Origin: Chrysoperla carnea
Taxonomy: Eukaryota > Arthropoda > Insecta > Neuroptera > Chrysopidae
Length of the DNA: 64,000 nucleotides
Assembly: GCF_905475395.1 (NCBI RefSeq)
Contig: NC_058338.1
Location: 249,001-313,000, forward strand
Direction of reading: 5' to 3'
Shown here: one piece after another, positions 51,401 to 63,718 of the stretch
How the letters are laid out: every line of letters begins with the position of its first letter
Position numbering within the stretch: the stretch's first letter is position 1
Notes under the pieces: generated by a model
The model's input: the letters and a program-made list of their open reading frames with translations, nothing else
What the model was told of the DNA's origin: nothing
Database searches by the model: none
Position numbers and translations under genes: made by a program

Positions 51401-54400
51401 TAAAAAGGCTGCTAAAAAATGTTTCGTACAAAAGTTGTTTAAGGTATAAATTAAGTTTCTGTTATTTTTGTTTTTAGGAAAAACTCGATACGATAAAAAC
51501 TTCAAACGATAATTGGTCAAACGACGATATTGATGTTTGGGTGGGTGGCATTTTAGAAACGAGATCTTTTGGTCCAGGTCCATTATTTAAAGCGATTATA
51601 TTAGATCAATTTACACGTATACGAGATGGGGATCGATTTTGGTTCGAAAATAAATACAATATGTGAGCAAATAAAAAAATTAAAATGTTTTGTTTGCTTC
51701 AGTAAACGAACCTGAAAATGGTTGCTAATGGCATGTGGACTATGATACTAGAATTTCAAGTCAAAGTCATGGTCACAAGCGATGTTCTCTATTGTTTTTA
51801 TACAAGTACCTCTCCAAGTATTTTGCTAGCCATTTGTTTCGTTTACTGTGCTATATGTATTTCCGTTTGAATTTTTAGACTGATTTCTTAATTTTGACAG
51901 GCTATTTACTGAAAATGATATCCAAAGAATTAAAAAGCTAACTTTCTACGATATATTGTTGGCAGTCACAAACTTGGAACATTATGATTTACCAAAACGT
52001 GTTTTTGGACTTGCAATAACTGAAGGTACGTTCAACTCCTCCTTTCTTATTTAAGATTTTCTTTGATCTCCTACTTTATGGCGGTTTCGGAGGGAGGGGG
52101 TATGTCTGCCAGTATTGTGTAAGGATTGTGTCAACTGACCACTTGGCCCTTATTTGACGTTCAAACTCAGCGTCAAGCGTTATCATGAAAGTATACCTTA
52201 AAAGGTGCTGCAGGACATTTTATGTTTCAGATGAAAAGAAGTCACTATATGGTGGATTGGCAGATAATTCGGAGGGTTGCACAAAATATCATTCTCCACA
52301 TCATAACTGTAGTTTATCTGAAGATTTTAACAGTTTTTTGAAAAATAAATATCACATAACAGCAAACAAAAGTTGTTCATATTTATATGAGGAAATATGG
52401 AGTGATGTAGCACAATTGGACGCGTGTACTCCTGTTGGGCCACAAACGTACGATTACTTTAGCAACAGTCAACTATCATTTATTATGACATTTGTCATTC
52501 TTATTCTATTTATCGTAGGTAGGTAACGTGCGTGTGTGCGTAAACATTCTCTTTTTTAAAACATCTAGCTGGCAACAAAAGATGCTATATCTGTGACTAG
52601 TCGACTAATATAGATGGATTTAAAATAAAAAATTAATAATTTTAGGTGTCTTTGGTTTAATCGGCTTTCTAGTGTGTTCTGAACGAAAACAACGTATCGA
52701 TATCACAAAGAACAGACAAAAGGAACATCTAAAAAAATTACACACAAACTCTTCTACACATATGCCATTTCCAGGTTTGTTTCTCATTTTAATTTAACCT
52801 TTGAATATGGAAGTAAAGAGAGGAATTGAAACGTGTATTACTACTTTACTTGAGAAGTAATAGCCCTGGATCCCGTCACAGTAAAATTGCACTTACACGG
52901 ATTTCGAAATTTCGAATATCAACAGACCTTTCTGCAACGATAACAGGCATATATATGTTTATTCTGCTAGGATAAACCCTGGCACATCTAGTAAATATTA
53001 TATCTGTCATTAAATAGTACTGTCATGAGGTCCCCACTTATAAGTACCTTAAAATAGGGCGTAGCAATTCTTGAAACATCCTGTATAATAAATAAAATGT
53101 ATTAAATTTTACAGCTTTAGAATGGATTGATTACAAGAAACCATATCGCAACGTAATTGTAATCGTTGATATAAAATGTGGTGAAATAAACTTACAGAGT
53201 CCTACAGAATCAAAGACTGTATTACGTTGTATCAATTTAAAGAACAAGACTCAAACGTTAGACTTGTATCTAATATCAGACGGTTTACATTTAGGAGTAC
53301 GATTTCAACACGAATATGATTTATTATTAAAATTCGATCAGTTTTTCCGTCAACCGTTTATTGATCACTTGCAATCATTTATATCGAAATTGGGTTTAAC
53401 GAGGTCTGGCCACAATACAAAGGTACCATTGAAAAGCTTCCTAAAAACAATTACGACCAAACGGCAACGTGACCAACAGTTACAACAGTTTTTTCAACAT
53501 GCAGCACTTAGTTCTGTTAGTAAATTGTATCAATTTTATCTAATCAAGCTTGTTATGCTGCCTGCCATTAATATTTGTACATGGAAGTAAAGAGAGCAAT
53601 TGAAACACATCAATCAGATGCATTAATTTCAAAGATGCATTAATTTTTTCTTGATTACCATGATATTCTATTTAATTTAGTTGGACTATGTCTTCTATTT
53701 ACTTCCATAAACAAATACTTATTGTATGGACGCGCTGAATCAATTAACCATCAAGAGAAATGTTGTTTAAATTAATTTTTTACTTTTTAAAACTTTACAA
53801 ACAAAGGAGTTTGGAGATAGAGCAAAAGTTCAAACGAAGAAAGACAAAGAAATAAAGAAAAAGGTGCACTCAACACAATTAACATTAAATGAGTTTGCTG
53901 ATCAATTAACAATTGGTGTTGAATCAGAATTCGCAATCAAAATGTTTGGATTGGTCGATAAAGATAAAAATGGTTTTATATGTTTTCGTGAATTTATGGC
54001 AATGCTTAAAATACTTTCAAACGGTAGCTTAGATATCAATTCATAATTATTTTTACTCAACTCAAAATCGTGGAATCAGTTAAAATATTCTAAGTGTTCT
54101 AAAACAGAGTTCTAAAACATTTAGAATGTGCAATTTTAATTTTTAACTGATCCGATTTTAATAAAATAACAGCTTTTAATTTGAAAACAATTTTAATTAT
54201 GTTTAAGATAAACCAATTAAAAAAATGGAATTTATATTTCAAATGTTTCTTATGGACGATTCTGAAACTATGTCTAAAGTTCAATTTATTAATATGTTCA
54301 GGTACGTATTAATGGGAGGGGGGGAGGTTAATCATTAATACACATATACAGGGAAGCAGAAAATTATACCAGTAAATTAAGCTTATCAAGACAAATGTAA

Positions 54401-57400
54401 AACCTATGAACCAAATTTCGACCAGAGGTGTAATTTGGGAGATATATGACTATGGGGAAAATAGAAAGATTTGTTAATTCACAGACCTATCAAATTCATA
54501 GAAGTCACTTCAACTCAACTCAAACTCAACTCATAGGAGAACGAACTCATAGGAGTCACTCAACTCAAACTCAACGTATAAGTCACTTTAGAATGTATAT
54601 TTCACCAATACAGAGACACTTAGATGAAGGAAATAGTATCATTAAATGTATTACTATACATACGGAGTGGGGAGCGGGTTCAATTGTGTATTAATATTAC
54701 TAAATACACTGAAGATAAGTATCAAATAATTAATTTTAATTTTTAGAACATTATCCGAACTTGTATATGCTAAAATCAATAACGAAGAATTAGAGAAAAC
54801 CATTGATGACATGATGCTGGAAGCTGGAATTGATCAAAACGTTAGTTTTAACCGATTTAAGAGTTCACTCCACCATTTTAAAAGTGAAACAAAACTAAAC
54901 TTGAATTCATATCTAAAATTATGTTACATCAATCATACAAGTTATAATCTAAATTGACAGAAAATTATTATTTTAGAATCAAAATTATCTATTTAATCAT
55001 AAGATTATTATAAATTGAAGAGTTATCAGGTCCCTGTGCAGAAATCGTCCAAAACAGGGAGGTTCAGACTTTCGTTCCTCATGTTAGGTTACAATAAAAC
55101 TCTTTTTTCGAGTAGGAGAATATTTTATTTGGTCCAAATGTGATATTCAGTCATTATTTTTCAATAAATTAATTATGCGAGACCTCCTTTTCTCACGATC
55201 TTCAGATATTGTGAGGTAAAGCAGGTAGTTTCACTTTTAAAATAATAATAATTAATTATGTATGAATGTAAACTGATATTTAATTTATTCATTCAAATAG
55301 AATTCGATAACTTTCGATGATTTTAAAAAATTACTCACAGAATATAAAGATGTGTTGGACTTTAGTAAATTGGATTTATCAATTAAGGATGTACCGTTCA
55401 ATTCACGTTTGAGTGAAATCAAGGAAACATTTGAAACATTATATGCGTAAGTTATTTTATGTTATATATTATTATTCTGTCCTACCCTTATTTTCATTAT
55501 TCTTTATTATGTCTAGCTTTGAAAAAAAATATACTCATGGTCTAGAAGTGTACCGCTTAGGAAAAAACACATTAGACAAATAATTTGGACGAAACAAATA
55601 TCATAAATTTAGATAATTTGAGTTAATGCGTAATTATTTTGTACTTTTTAGTACTAAAGAAGAAATACAACGTCGAATTGGTGGTGAGCAAGTGTTAATT
55701 CAAGAACAAGATGAATTAGAAACTAAAAAGATAACAAAAGAATCGATTCAATTGAATTTATTTAATAAAATGTTGTATTGGTTGACCGTACGTTCCACAC
55801 AAATATTCTGGTTTACTATCTTTACATTTCTCTTGTGGCTCATTTTTATTGAGCGTTTTTATAGTGAGCATTTTTTTATTCAAATACATTTTATTTTTAA
55901 TGAGCACTTTAGCGGGGGCAGAGCAACTACAACCTTGTCTAAGGTTTAACTACCATTCAAACAAAAACCATTGGCATTTGGTTACAACAAGTTTAAGAAT
56001 CCTCTTTTAACCCTTCATCCAACCAGTTTTTCGTACCACAATCATTAACTTAGCCATTGATTAGCAGTAAACAAAAAAACGCTATTTTTCTTGGCTTGTT
56101 TTCTTTGGACCCATAGATTAATTGGATTATCCCAACACTACCGTTCTGAATTGATAACTGTTAAACCCAATTGCTAATGTGCCATCCTGTACCTGTGTTG
56201 GATCTAATAAGTTGATTATGATTTCCAACAGGATATTATTTTGAACGTGAACATTCTGGATTACGTCGTATTGTTGGGAGTGGTGTAGCATTTACACGTG
56301 GTGCAGCATCCGCTCAAATGTTTTGTTTTGCCACGCTATTGTTAACCATGTGTCGTCACAGCATCACAGCGTTACGTGACACACGTTTGTGTCATTATAT
56401 TCCATTGGATTCGAATCTTCAAATGCACATCTATATTGCTTGGTGGGCATTATTTTTTACAGGTATGATTGTTTTGTCATTTTGTACTTAAGCAGGAAGC
56501 TCGTCACAGTTTTACTGCCACGGGTCTATCAGAAAATAAATATCCAAAATTGATCCAAGCTTGAAATTCTGTGTATGTTTTGTTTTGTTTTAGTGATCCA
56601 TTGTGTGGGTCATGGTTTTAATTTTTATCACATTTCAACTCAAACAGCTGATGATTTAACATGTTTGTTTCGTAACGTATACCATGCGTAAGTTCTTGCG
56701 TTACTTTCTAACTTTATAGATACAGTATGGCCAAAAATCGTGGGCTAAAGTGGTTAAAATGGGTAATCATAATTAAATAAATATGATTATTTTGATCCCC
56801 GAATTAAACACTTTTCCAACAATAAGCAGTTAAGACTAGAGTTCTGTTTTCTGATATCTTAAGGCAGAGCTCATATTTAAGACTTCTTGTAAAATTATTA
56901 TAAGTTCAGAATGAAAACTTATTTATGTCTTCTTATTTCATTATATTCGCTAGGTCTCATGAAATACCAAAGTTTCATTATTGGATGTGGCAAACAATAC
57001 CAGGTGTGACAGGTATCCTGTTGATTTGTATGACAACCGTCATGTATTCCTTTACAATTCCTGTGGTTCGTCAACGCTTGTACAATTACTTTTGGTTCAC
57101 ACATCAACAGTATCCCATATTTTTTATTTTATTGTATTTGCACGGGAGCAGTCGACTCATACAGGTCAGTCATAAACGGTCCATAAATCTATATCCAAAA
57201 ACCATAATTTGATGGCGAGTAGTTCGCCACCAGGAAATTGGGGCAAAAATCTAAATTTAACTTTATTTTTGCTTCGTTTCTTGGACCAAGGTTGGACCGG
57301 TTTGTCGAACATTATAACCTAATTCAATTTTGATATAGGAACCTTTATTCTGGTATTTCTTGTTCGTACCCAGTCTAATATTTATTATCGATCATGGATA

Positions 57401-59046
57401 TGGCATATCACATAAAAAAATGGAAATCAGTATCGTTGAAGCAGAAATACTATCGTCAGGTAAAAATTCAAATCATTCTTCATCATCCTTTATTAATCGA
57501 CTTTGGTTTTTAATATTCGCTACCAAAAATAGTATTAAACAAGGAATGCTTCTGAAGTAGTTTGGGAAATTTTGAGAAATTTAAAAAGTTGATAATTGAA
57601 TTTGACACTTAAATTTTAGTCAACTCAGTTTTAAAAAATGTTTTTACGATTTTTAATTAGTAAAAGTTGTTTTTTAGAAGTAACAATGTTAAAATTTAAA
57701 AAACCAAATGGATTCAGTTATAAAAGTGGACAATGGATTCGTATCGCATGTTTGGAACACAATCCAAATGAATATCATGCATTTACTTTGACATCATGTC
57801 CACAAGAACAATATTTAACAGTTCATATTAGAGCGTTGGGTCCATGGACACGCCGAATCAAACATGTTTACAACAGGGCTAAACCATATCCAAAGGTCTG
57901 ATCCTTCAAGTCAATATAATAATTAGTTTTAGATTAGAACTTGTGTGTAATTTAATATAAAACTATAAATTTTTAGATATATTTGGATGGACCATTTGGT
58001 GCTGGTCACCAAAATTGGGATCAATTTAATGTATCAGTTTTAATTGGTGGCGGAATTGGTGTCACACCATTTGCAAGTATTTTAAAAGATATTGTTTATA
58101 AGAATTACGGTCATAACACCGATCGAAATATAAATAAAGTAAGTCTATACGCCATTTATTTCAAAATATATTCATCCACATCTTCTACGTTGGGAACTAC
58201 GTCTCTCAGGGTAGATGGTTCCAAGGTTTCGGACCCGAACATTCTGAATCTAACGACCTGCAGATAATATGTATGGAGGTTTCGTCATCCTCCATACACT
58301 CTGTACAAATGGGATCATTAGAGATCCCCATGTTGTGAAGGTGATAGTTTAATCGACAGTGTCCTGTCAAGAGTCCTACCATCCTTCTCAACTGTGCTCT
58401 AGTAAGTTTTCAGGTGAGCACAGTCGAATGGTTTAGCTGTGGTTATACACAGTTTGACCTATTGCATGTCCTACACAAAAGTGGACTTGTCGTAACCATT
58501 CTTTGATTCGGTAAATTACAGAGCATCTTGCTATGGAAATAACAGGCTCAGGTAAAACAAGCGTTTGAGACAACTGCTCTCGTGCAAAAGAGTCTACAGC
58601 TGCATTCCCTTTAACGCCAGAGTGACCTGCAACCCAAATCAGCCTGACTGTGTTGTTCAGTGCTGGCTGATTCAGCTTTTTCACCTCCTGGAAGCATTCA
58701 TAGACTATTCTTGTTTGAGATCTTGACAGCATACTAAATAAACGAATTTTGTCTGACACAGGTATACTTTATTTGGACAACACGTACTCAGAAACAATTC
58801 GAATGGATGGTGGATATGATCCGTTACATTGAATCCAAAGATTTGGATCATTTAATAAGCATCCACATTTATATTACACAGATTCACGAGAAATACGATT
58901 TACGTACGATTCTGTTGTATTTGTGTGAACGACAATTTCAAAAGACATCGCAACGTTCGTTATTCACCGGTTTGAAAGCTGTCACACATTTTGGACGACC
59001 AGATTTTCATCAATTTTTTGATTCGATTCATACATTACATCCAAAT
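48495..59046 (+). CDS. Duox: dual oxidase, 3' end not found
   Basis: 25 exons join in frame to about 1600 residues: 48495-48532, 48639-48919, 49059-49223, 49414-49595, 50120-50363, 50423-50740, 50863-51066, 51183-51337, 51478-51662, 51901-52025, 52231-52518, 52646-52774, 53115-53515, 53807-54023, 54208-54301, 54747-54840, 55301-55446, 55652-55863, 56232-56462, 56594-56687, 56954-57164, 57339-57459, 57678-57895, 57977-58138, 58762-59046. The extracellular peroxidase-like domain (about 88-630: [27 protein letters not shown]) precedes a membrane segment (about 705-735), EF-hand 1 ([13 protein letters not shown]), a degenerate EF-hand 2, and a NOX core with haem histidines (HCVGH; YLHG), FAD motif HAFTLTS and NADPH motif GGGIGVTP. 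Duox makes hydrogen peroxide for gut defence and cuticle cross-linking. Exon 1 and its junction are uncertain. The last exon (GVFSCGP-type) is absent before 59.1 kb. Confidence 0.88.
48949..49020. other. 72-nt GC-rich structured element in a Duox intron
   Basis: The element begins GGGAATGA and ends TCATTCCC, an 8-bp closing helix. Inside are two further hairpins, CTCG-TTGGCA-CGAG and GGGGTCGT-CTCAA-ACGCCCC (one bulge). GC content is far above the surrounding intron. The length and branched shape recall a tRNA, but no T-loop/B-box or standard anticodon arm is present on either strand. It might be a small RNA, a tRNA-like relic or a tiny fold-back transposon. Confidence 0.45.
49898..50062. mobile_element. 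short copy of the TTCGGCTGTT MITE
   Basis: The left end aaacgattcggctgtcaggt and right end cttgctcaaacagccgaatg, then aaccacttta, match the element at 23191-23642. The interior holds attgagcgta twice and a gaaaaagcgtcaaaa phrase. It lies in a Duox intron. Confidence 0.75.
51078..51150. repeat. three tandem copies of a GCTAGG..TTCGAAT..CTAGC unit
   Basis: Units gctaggtcgattcgaatctt, gctaggtgggttcgaatcct and gtaggtttgaattctagc follow one another every 22-25 bases in a Duox intron. The central one looks like a polymerase III B-box (ggttcgaatcc), but no tRNA fold surrounds it. Confidence 0.6.
52866..53038. repeat. partial copy of the ACAGTAAAA MITE
   Basis: gtcacagtaaaattgcactt followed by cggatttcgaaatttcg, with inner 'ataaaccctggcacatctag', matches the family of 31094-31337. 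It is located in a Duox intron. Confidence 0.7.
58140..58760 (-). mobile_element. antisense RNase H end of a Jockey/R1-like retrotransposon
   Basis: On the minus strand, 58433-58759 encodes an RNase H segment ([20 protein letters not shown], with the catalytic-region His and Asp). It is followed, at 58206-58391, by the [19 protein letters not shown] and [10 protein letters not shown] segment also found at 2729. The two pieces are in different frames and lack the reverse transcriptase, so the element is dead. It fills nearly the whole 623-bp Duox intron, and its edge abuts the acceptor cag at 58761. Confidence 0.85.
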
Positions 59047-59095
59047 GTAAGTATATTCAATATTTAGATCAGACCTGGAGGAAAAGTAAGTCAGT

Positions 59096-59246
59096 AAGTT
59101 TTAGAAAACTCTGAAAAAGTCTTAAGAACTCTGAATATAACCCTAAATTTTTCAACGTTTTTGGACTAGTCTGAATAACTTTGAATCTAGTCCAAAAACG
59201 TTGAAAAATTCAGACTTCCTAAGACTTTTTCCGAGTTTTCTAAGAC
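59096..59246. repeat. fold-back element, about 65-bp arms
   Basis: Left arm text tttttcaacgtttttggact pairs with right arm agtccaaaaacgttgaaaaa, with agttttagaaaactc and gagttttctaagact outside. The loop of about 18 bases is near 59170. It starts 50 bases after the last visible Duox exon. Confidence 0.85.
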
Positions 59247-59737
59247 TTATTCTTTCTTCAAATAGTTTTTCCATCACAACCACGCTAAAATTTTTCGGTT
59301 AATAACCAATTCGTATAAATTATTTTTATTGTCACGATTACGAACAAAAGAAAATGATTCCAATATGAAAAAAAAATTGTTTAATCTGTATTAAAAAAAA
59401 AAATACAAGTTTGTTTTGTCAAAAAAGACGACACATCAAACTTAAACCGATTTGCAAAACGGAGAAAAAAAATCAAATTCAAAACAGTGGGGTGATCCGT
59501 TCTAGTAGATGAAGGGGGAAGGGGGGGGAGTTGGGTTAGTATAAAAAACAAACTCCACTCCAGACTAAAACATTTGATGATTGTTGTTTTGAAATCCATT
59601 TGAAGGATACCATTTAAATGATTCTAAGAATAATGGGCGGGGAGGGGGGGCATGCATCATTACAAAACTTCTTTCTTCCGATTCTCAAGCGTATCAATCA
59701 ATCTATATCTAATACAAACAAAATATATCTAACACTT

Positions 59738-59866
59738 ACACGGATTTCGAAATTTCGCATTGGTACCAGATAAAAATATTTGTGCCACGATAATCCCTGG
59801 CACACCTAGTCCATATGCAAAATTTTGAAATCCGTGTTAATGCAGTTTTACTGTGACAGGCTCTAG
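59738..59866. repeat. compact copy of the ACAGTAAAA MITE
   Basis: acttacacggatttcgaaat and the later aaatccgtgttaatgcagtt form the inverted pair, with 'ccctggcacacctagtccat' inside, as at 31094. Confidence 0.75.
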
Positions 59867-60061
59867 AACTAAATAGTTAAAATGAAACAAATGCAAAAGG
59901 TTTGAAACAGTTCAGTTTTTGAGTTTCATTTAATTAGAAAATTAAAAAAATTTCTTTTAATCTTCTTCTGTATTTATTTCTTTTAACTTCTAAGAAATAT
60001 TAAACAAAAAATATTTACCGAAACAATTGAGCAAAACTGGACCGATATTTGGAAATAAAAA

Positions 60062-63000
60062 TCAATGCATTTTTACTAAAGTATCAAGCACGTGATTACT
60101 TGGATTATCCAATTTAATTTCAACCAAATCATTTGAATCTTGGCCAGTTTCTAAGATACTTGGTTGGTTTCGATCATACGTATTCACAATAATTCTTGGA
60201 TTCACATCAATTAAAATTGGTTCGACTGTGATTGTCTCAAAACGTCCCTGACCCTTCTTTGAGTCATTCAAACAATCACAATTCGTTTGTGAGAACTTAT
60301 CAAATTTTGATGGTGATGAATCTGAATCTTGTTTTTGTTTTAATTTGCTGGCCAAACCTTTAAAAGATTAATGTTCATTTCAGTTTTGTACAGAATGATC
60401 CAACAATATTAATTACCTTTCAAAATGTCATCAAAGAAACCAAACAAACTTGCTGGTGCATCTTTGTTACACTTCTTTGGTTTCCAATGTTTCTTGGATC
60501 TGGACTCTTTAACACCGATCGGTGGTAAGAATGCTTTATCTGTTTGAATTGACTTCATGTTAGTGACGCCATCTTGATCCTCGTCATCAATCATTGACTT
60601 TTTAAAAACATTTGACAAGGTGTGCGTTTGAGGATGATCACCATGTTTGGATTTTTTTGATGGTTTCTTCTGTGAATGTGCGTGTTGTGGATTTTTATCG
60701 CTTCCATTTTCTTTAAATTTATATATTGGGTCATCGACTACACGTTCATTTGGTTCATTTTCTTCATTTTCATTTGTACATGATTTTGAATCTGTTGCTT
60801 TTTGAACGATATCAATTGTCATGATGTGCTGATTAGTTTCGATCCCTAAAATAACAAAAGTATATCCCATCAGATTGCATAATTATAAGCGGGGAACCCC
60901 CGTCACAGTAACACTGTAACTGTACTTACACAGATTTCAAAATTTCGCATATGAATCAATACTAATGTACAAGGTGTGCAAGGGTTTATTTTGGTAAAGA
61001 TATTTTTTATATTTTTAATAATTACAAGTATTTTGCACTTTTATGGAAAATAATTTGTAAGAGACCGTTGCATTACATTACAGAAAGGTCGGTGTGACAA
61101 CTTTAAAATGATTCCATGATGAACGCACCTTTAACATCATATTTGGTTACAATCAAATCAACATTTTTATATTCAACCAAATTCTTTCCATTTGATTCTT
61201 GATTTGTTGTACTCAGATTATTTAAATCTGTGCTCCCTTCCACCTCCTCCGCATCCAGGTTTGTTCTTGATAAGGTTTTAGAATCCTCAAATATAGATAA
61301 ATCAACATTTTTATATTCAATTTTACTTAATACGTTCCCATTCAAAAATGACGCTGGTCTACGTCCAGACCCATGTGATTTCAAGGACATAGTTTCTGGT
61401 TGATGATAAATATTAATATTATCATAATGGGCCACTGGTGGCACTGTACCTTCCGCCTTAAAATAAAAAAACCATAGAATAATTAGATATAGATCTAATC
61501 ATAAAACATAGAGGGACTTACGGTTAGTTTGACAATTTATTTACGAAATGTCACTCACAATAGACAAGGATAGATAGATAACATGGCGTACAACGTGGTA
61601 AGTTTTAGGGGTTATTACCTCTTCTCTTAAATTCTACGCCAATGAAAGGATAGGACAAGAACAGTAGCGCAATTTTCAAAGTAGTAAAATAAAAATAAAT
61701 TTTCTGAACTTACTTTTTCTGGTTCAAATTTCGTAATAATAACATTACACTTTTTCGATATCGAAGCTAATATTTGATTTAACTTGTCACGTTCTAATAT
61801 TGTTAACGCATCGGTTGAGATCCGTGACAGTGTGTTCAAGTAGTTAATGGAATCCTTGCAACGTTCACATAAATATTGTATTTCTAATTCTTTGCCAGCA
61901 TTCTTAACATTCTCCAAATGTTTTTTGGTTGTTTCTGATTCTTGAATGTTACATTGTCGTGACAACAATGTCATATTTTTATTATTTAATGCCATTGTTG
62001 CTGATTTCAGTATGTTCGTCTCATCATTTATTTTGATATTCACTTTAACATCTTCAATTCTATCAAAAAATTCATTAACAATCAGATATTTATTTCAAAC
62101 AAATCGAGGAACACACACGTCAAAATCGGGAATCTTCAGAGAATGAGATTGACCGGGAATTATTATGAAACCAACAATAAAATGATCGAATTTTATCTCA
62201 TTCCGAAACAAAATAAAAAGATGTTTGTGATTGTATTGTATTTCTAAAAACTATGTGTGTAGTGCCCATTAGATTATTGTCAGTTTCAACAATAGATGGT
62301 TTGTAAGTTATTCGTATAAACACGAGTAAAATTCGGTCATCCAGATACTTAATAATTTAAATTTGAATTGATTATTATGTATGATTAATAATAGTCTAAA
62401 ATAAAAATGGCAATACGATGCCATACCGTTCTTTCTTCTTGTTCTTGTTCTTGTTACATATAGTAGTTAAACGTATATCAGATTTATTGGTTTTAATTTT
62501 AGTTTCTTTGCCAATCATTGCTGAATATTGATGTTGATTGATCTGTTTGATATTGGTCAATGGTGTAATAATATTTGATAGCTGTTCAATGCTCTTGATC
62601 TCTTGAGGCATGATCACCGTACACACATAATTATCCAATTCATTTGGATTGATACGATTTAAATCGTTCAATTGTATTCGTCGGATTTCAATATCCCATT
62701 CATCATCATTTGTAAAGTTCTCTTCCAACGACAATGATTCCTGCAGGTCAAAGTAAGTCAATAGTTAGGAAAAAATTACGTGTGATAACGACTACAGTTT
62801 ACCTTTTTAATATCACAATCTGTTACAGATTCCTTATTATCTGATACAGATTGTGATGAAAATTCTTCATGTTTAATAATCGATTCTTTTTGTAAAGAAT
62901 CTATGGATTCTTTTGGTGTGAATGATGGAAGTTTTTGGTTGATTATGGATTCTTGTTTCAAGCTTGATTTTGATGTTGTTTGAAACATTTCATTGTTTTG

Positions 63001-63660
63001 GATGAACTCTTTTTGACTTGCATTCAAACAGCTTGCTCTCACAACAGATTCCACAGATTTTATTGGATTTGAAATGGATTCTTTATGTTTATTAATGATT
63101 GTTCTTGTGGATTTTTTAAATGAATCCACTTTGTTTTGTATCTTCTCCATGTTGGTGTTAATTTCACTATTGCTATCGCTAGCTATCGTATATTTCGTTG
63201 GTTGATTTGAATTCGTTGCAATCAAGGCTTCTTCTCCTTCCAGTTTCTCTTTACAAGTACAATATTTTATATTAGAATTAATAACATCGTCATCGTCAAC
63301 ATTTCGTTTCTCTTTACAAGTACAATACTTTATATCAGAATTAATGTCATCATCATCGTTTAATGAACTCCTTGTACCGGCATTCTTCAATTGTTCAACG
63401 TTATTCCCTTCTGCAGCCATGTTGAATACTTTAAGTGATGAAAACGTTACGGTATCCGCTGTATCCAAATCTTTTTTGGAATCTGTACGTGAGGATTCTT
63501 CTTGAATTGTATTCATACCTTTGTATGGAAAAATTGTGGTCAAAGTAACGGTTTTTAGAACAAAGATTATAAAATAGCAGAATACTTCACTAAGAGTACC
63601 TCGGTAGGTACCTATTCTTTTTGGAATATATTCAGGGGAATCCCCCGAATGTACACCCAA
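60062..63660 (-). CDS. unrecognised acidic, Ser/Lys/Asn-rich protein
   Basis: Six minus-strand exons join in frame: 62803-63660 (or from the ATG at 63516), 62427-62740, 61714-62059, 61129-61456, 60417-60845 and 60062-60357, with canonical splice sites, giving 808 residues from the ATG at 63516 or 856 from 63660. I do not recognise the family. The first exon carries two near-identical cassettes containing INSDIKYCTCKEKR and INSNIKYCTCKEKL, then Lys-Glu-Ser-Ile repeats. Exon three has a CERCKD motif and helical Asn/Lys-rich text. Exon four has two EYKNVDL copies. Exon five is very basic around SKKHWKPKKC and includes SLFGFFDDILKG. The extra N-terminus from 63660 contains a hydrophobic stretch (VFCYFIIFVLKTVTLTTIF) that could be untranslated. 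It looks largely disordered. It lies tail-to-tail with Duox, or inside a Duox intron if Duox continues. Confidence 0.7.
60885..61020. repeat. partial copy of the ACAGTAAAA MITE in an intron
   Basis: cccgtcacagtaacactgta, acttacacagatttcaaaat and 'acaaggtgtgcaagggttta' match the left half of the family at 34264. It lies between exons four and five of the unrecognised gene. Confidence 0.7.
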
Positions 63661-63718
63661 GTTGGTATAACGGGGGCCAGTGCTTCAGTCGCCATCTTTA
63701 AAAACACGTTTTATCAAA

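Larger units (their letters stand above)
59047..60061. other. non-coding stretch after the last visible Duox exon
   Basis: The exon ending at 59046 has a good GTAAGT donor, so this is intron or degraded 3' region. It holds a fold-back element (59096-59246), a G-rich patch near 59518-59530 and another near 59636-59652, and a MITE fragment (59738-59866). I found no sequence encoding the expected GVFSCGP...HHFENFG Duox tail. An AATAAA for the minus-strand gene lies at about 59973-59978. Confidence 0.65.

Noticed and set aside
54446..54694. 82-codon open frame in a Duox intron
   Set aside because: It comes from short tandem ACTCAACTCAAACTCAACT-type repeats with no domain, and the flanking Duox exons splice in phase without it.
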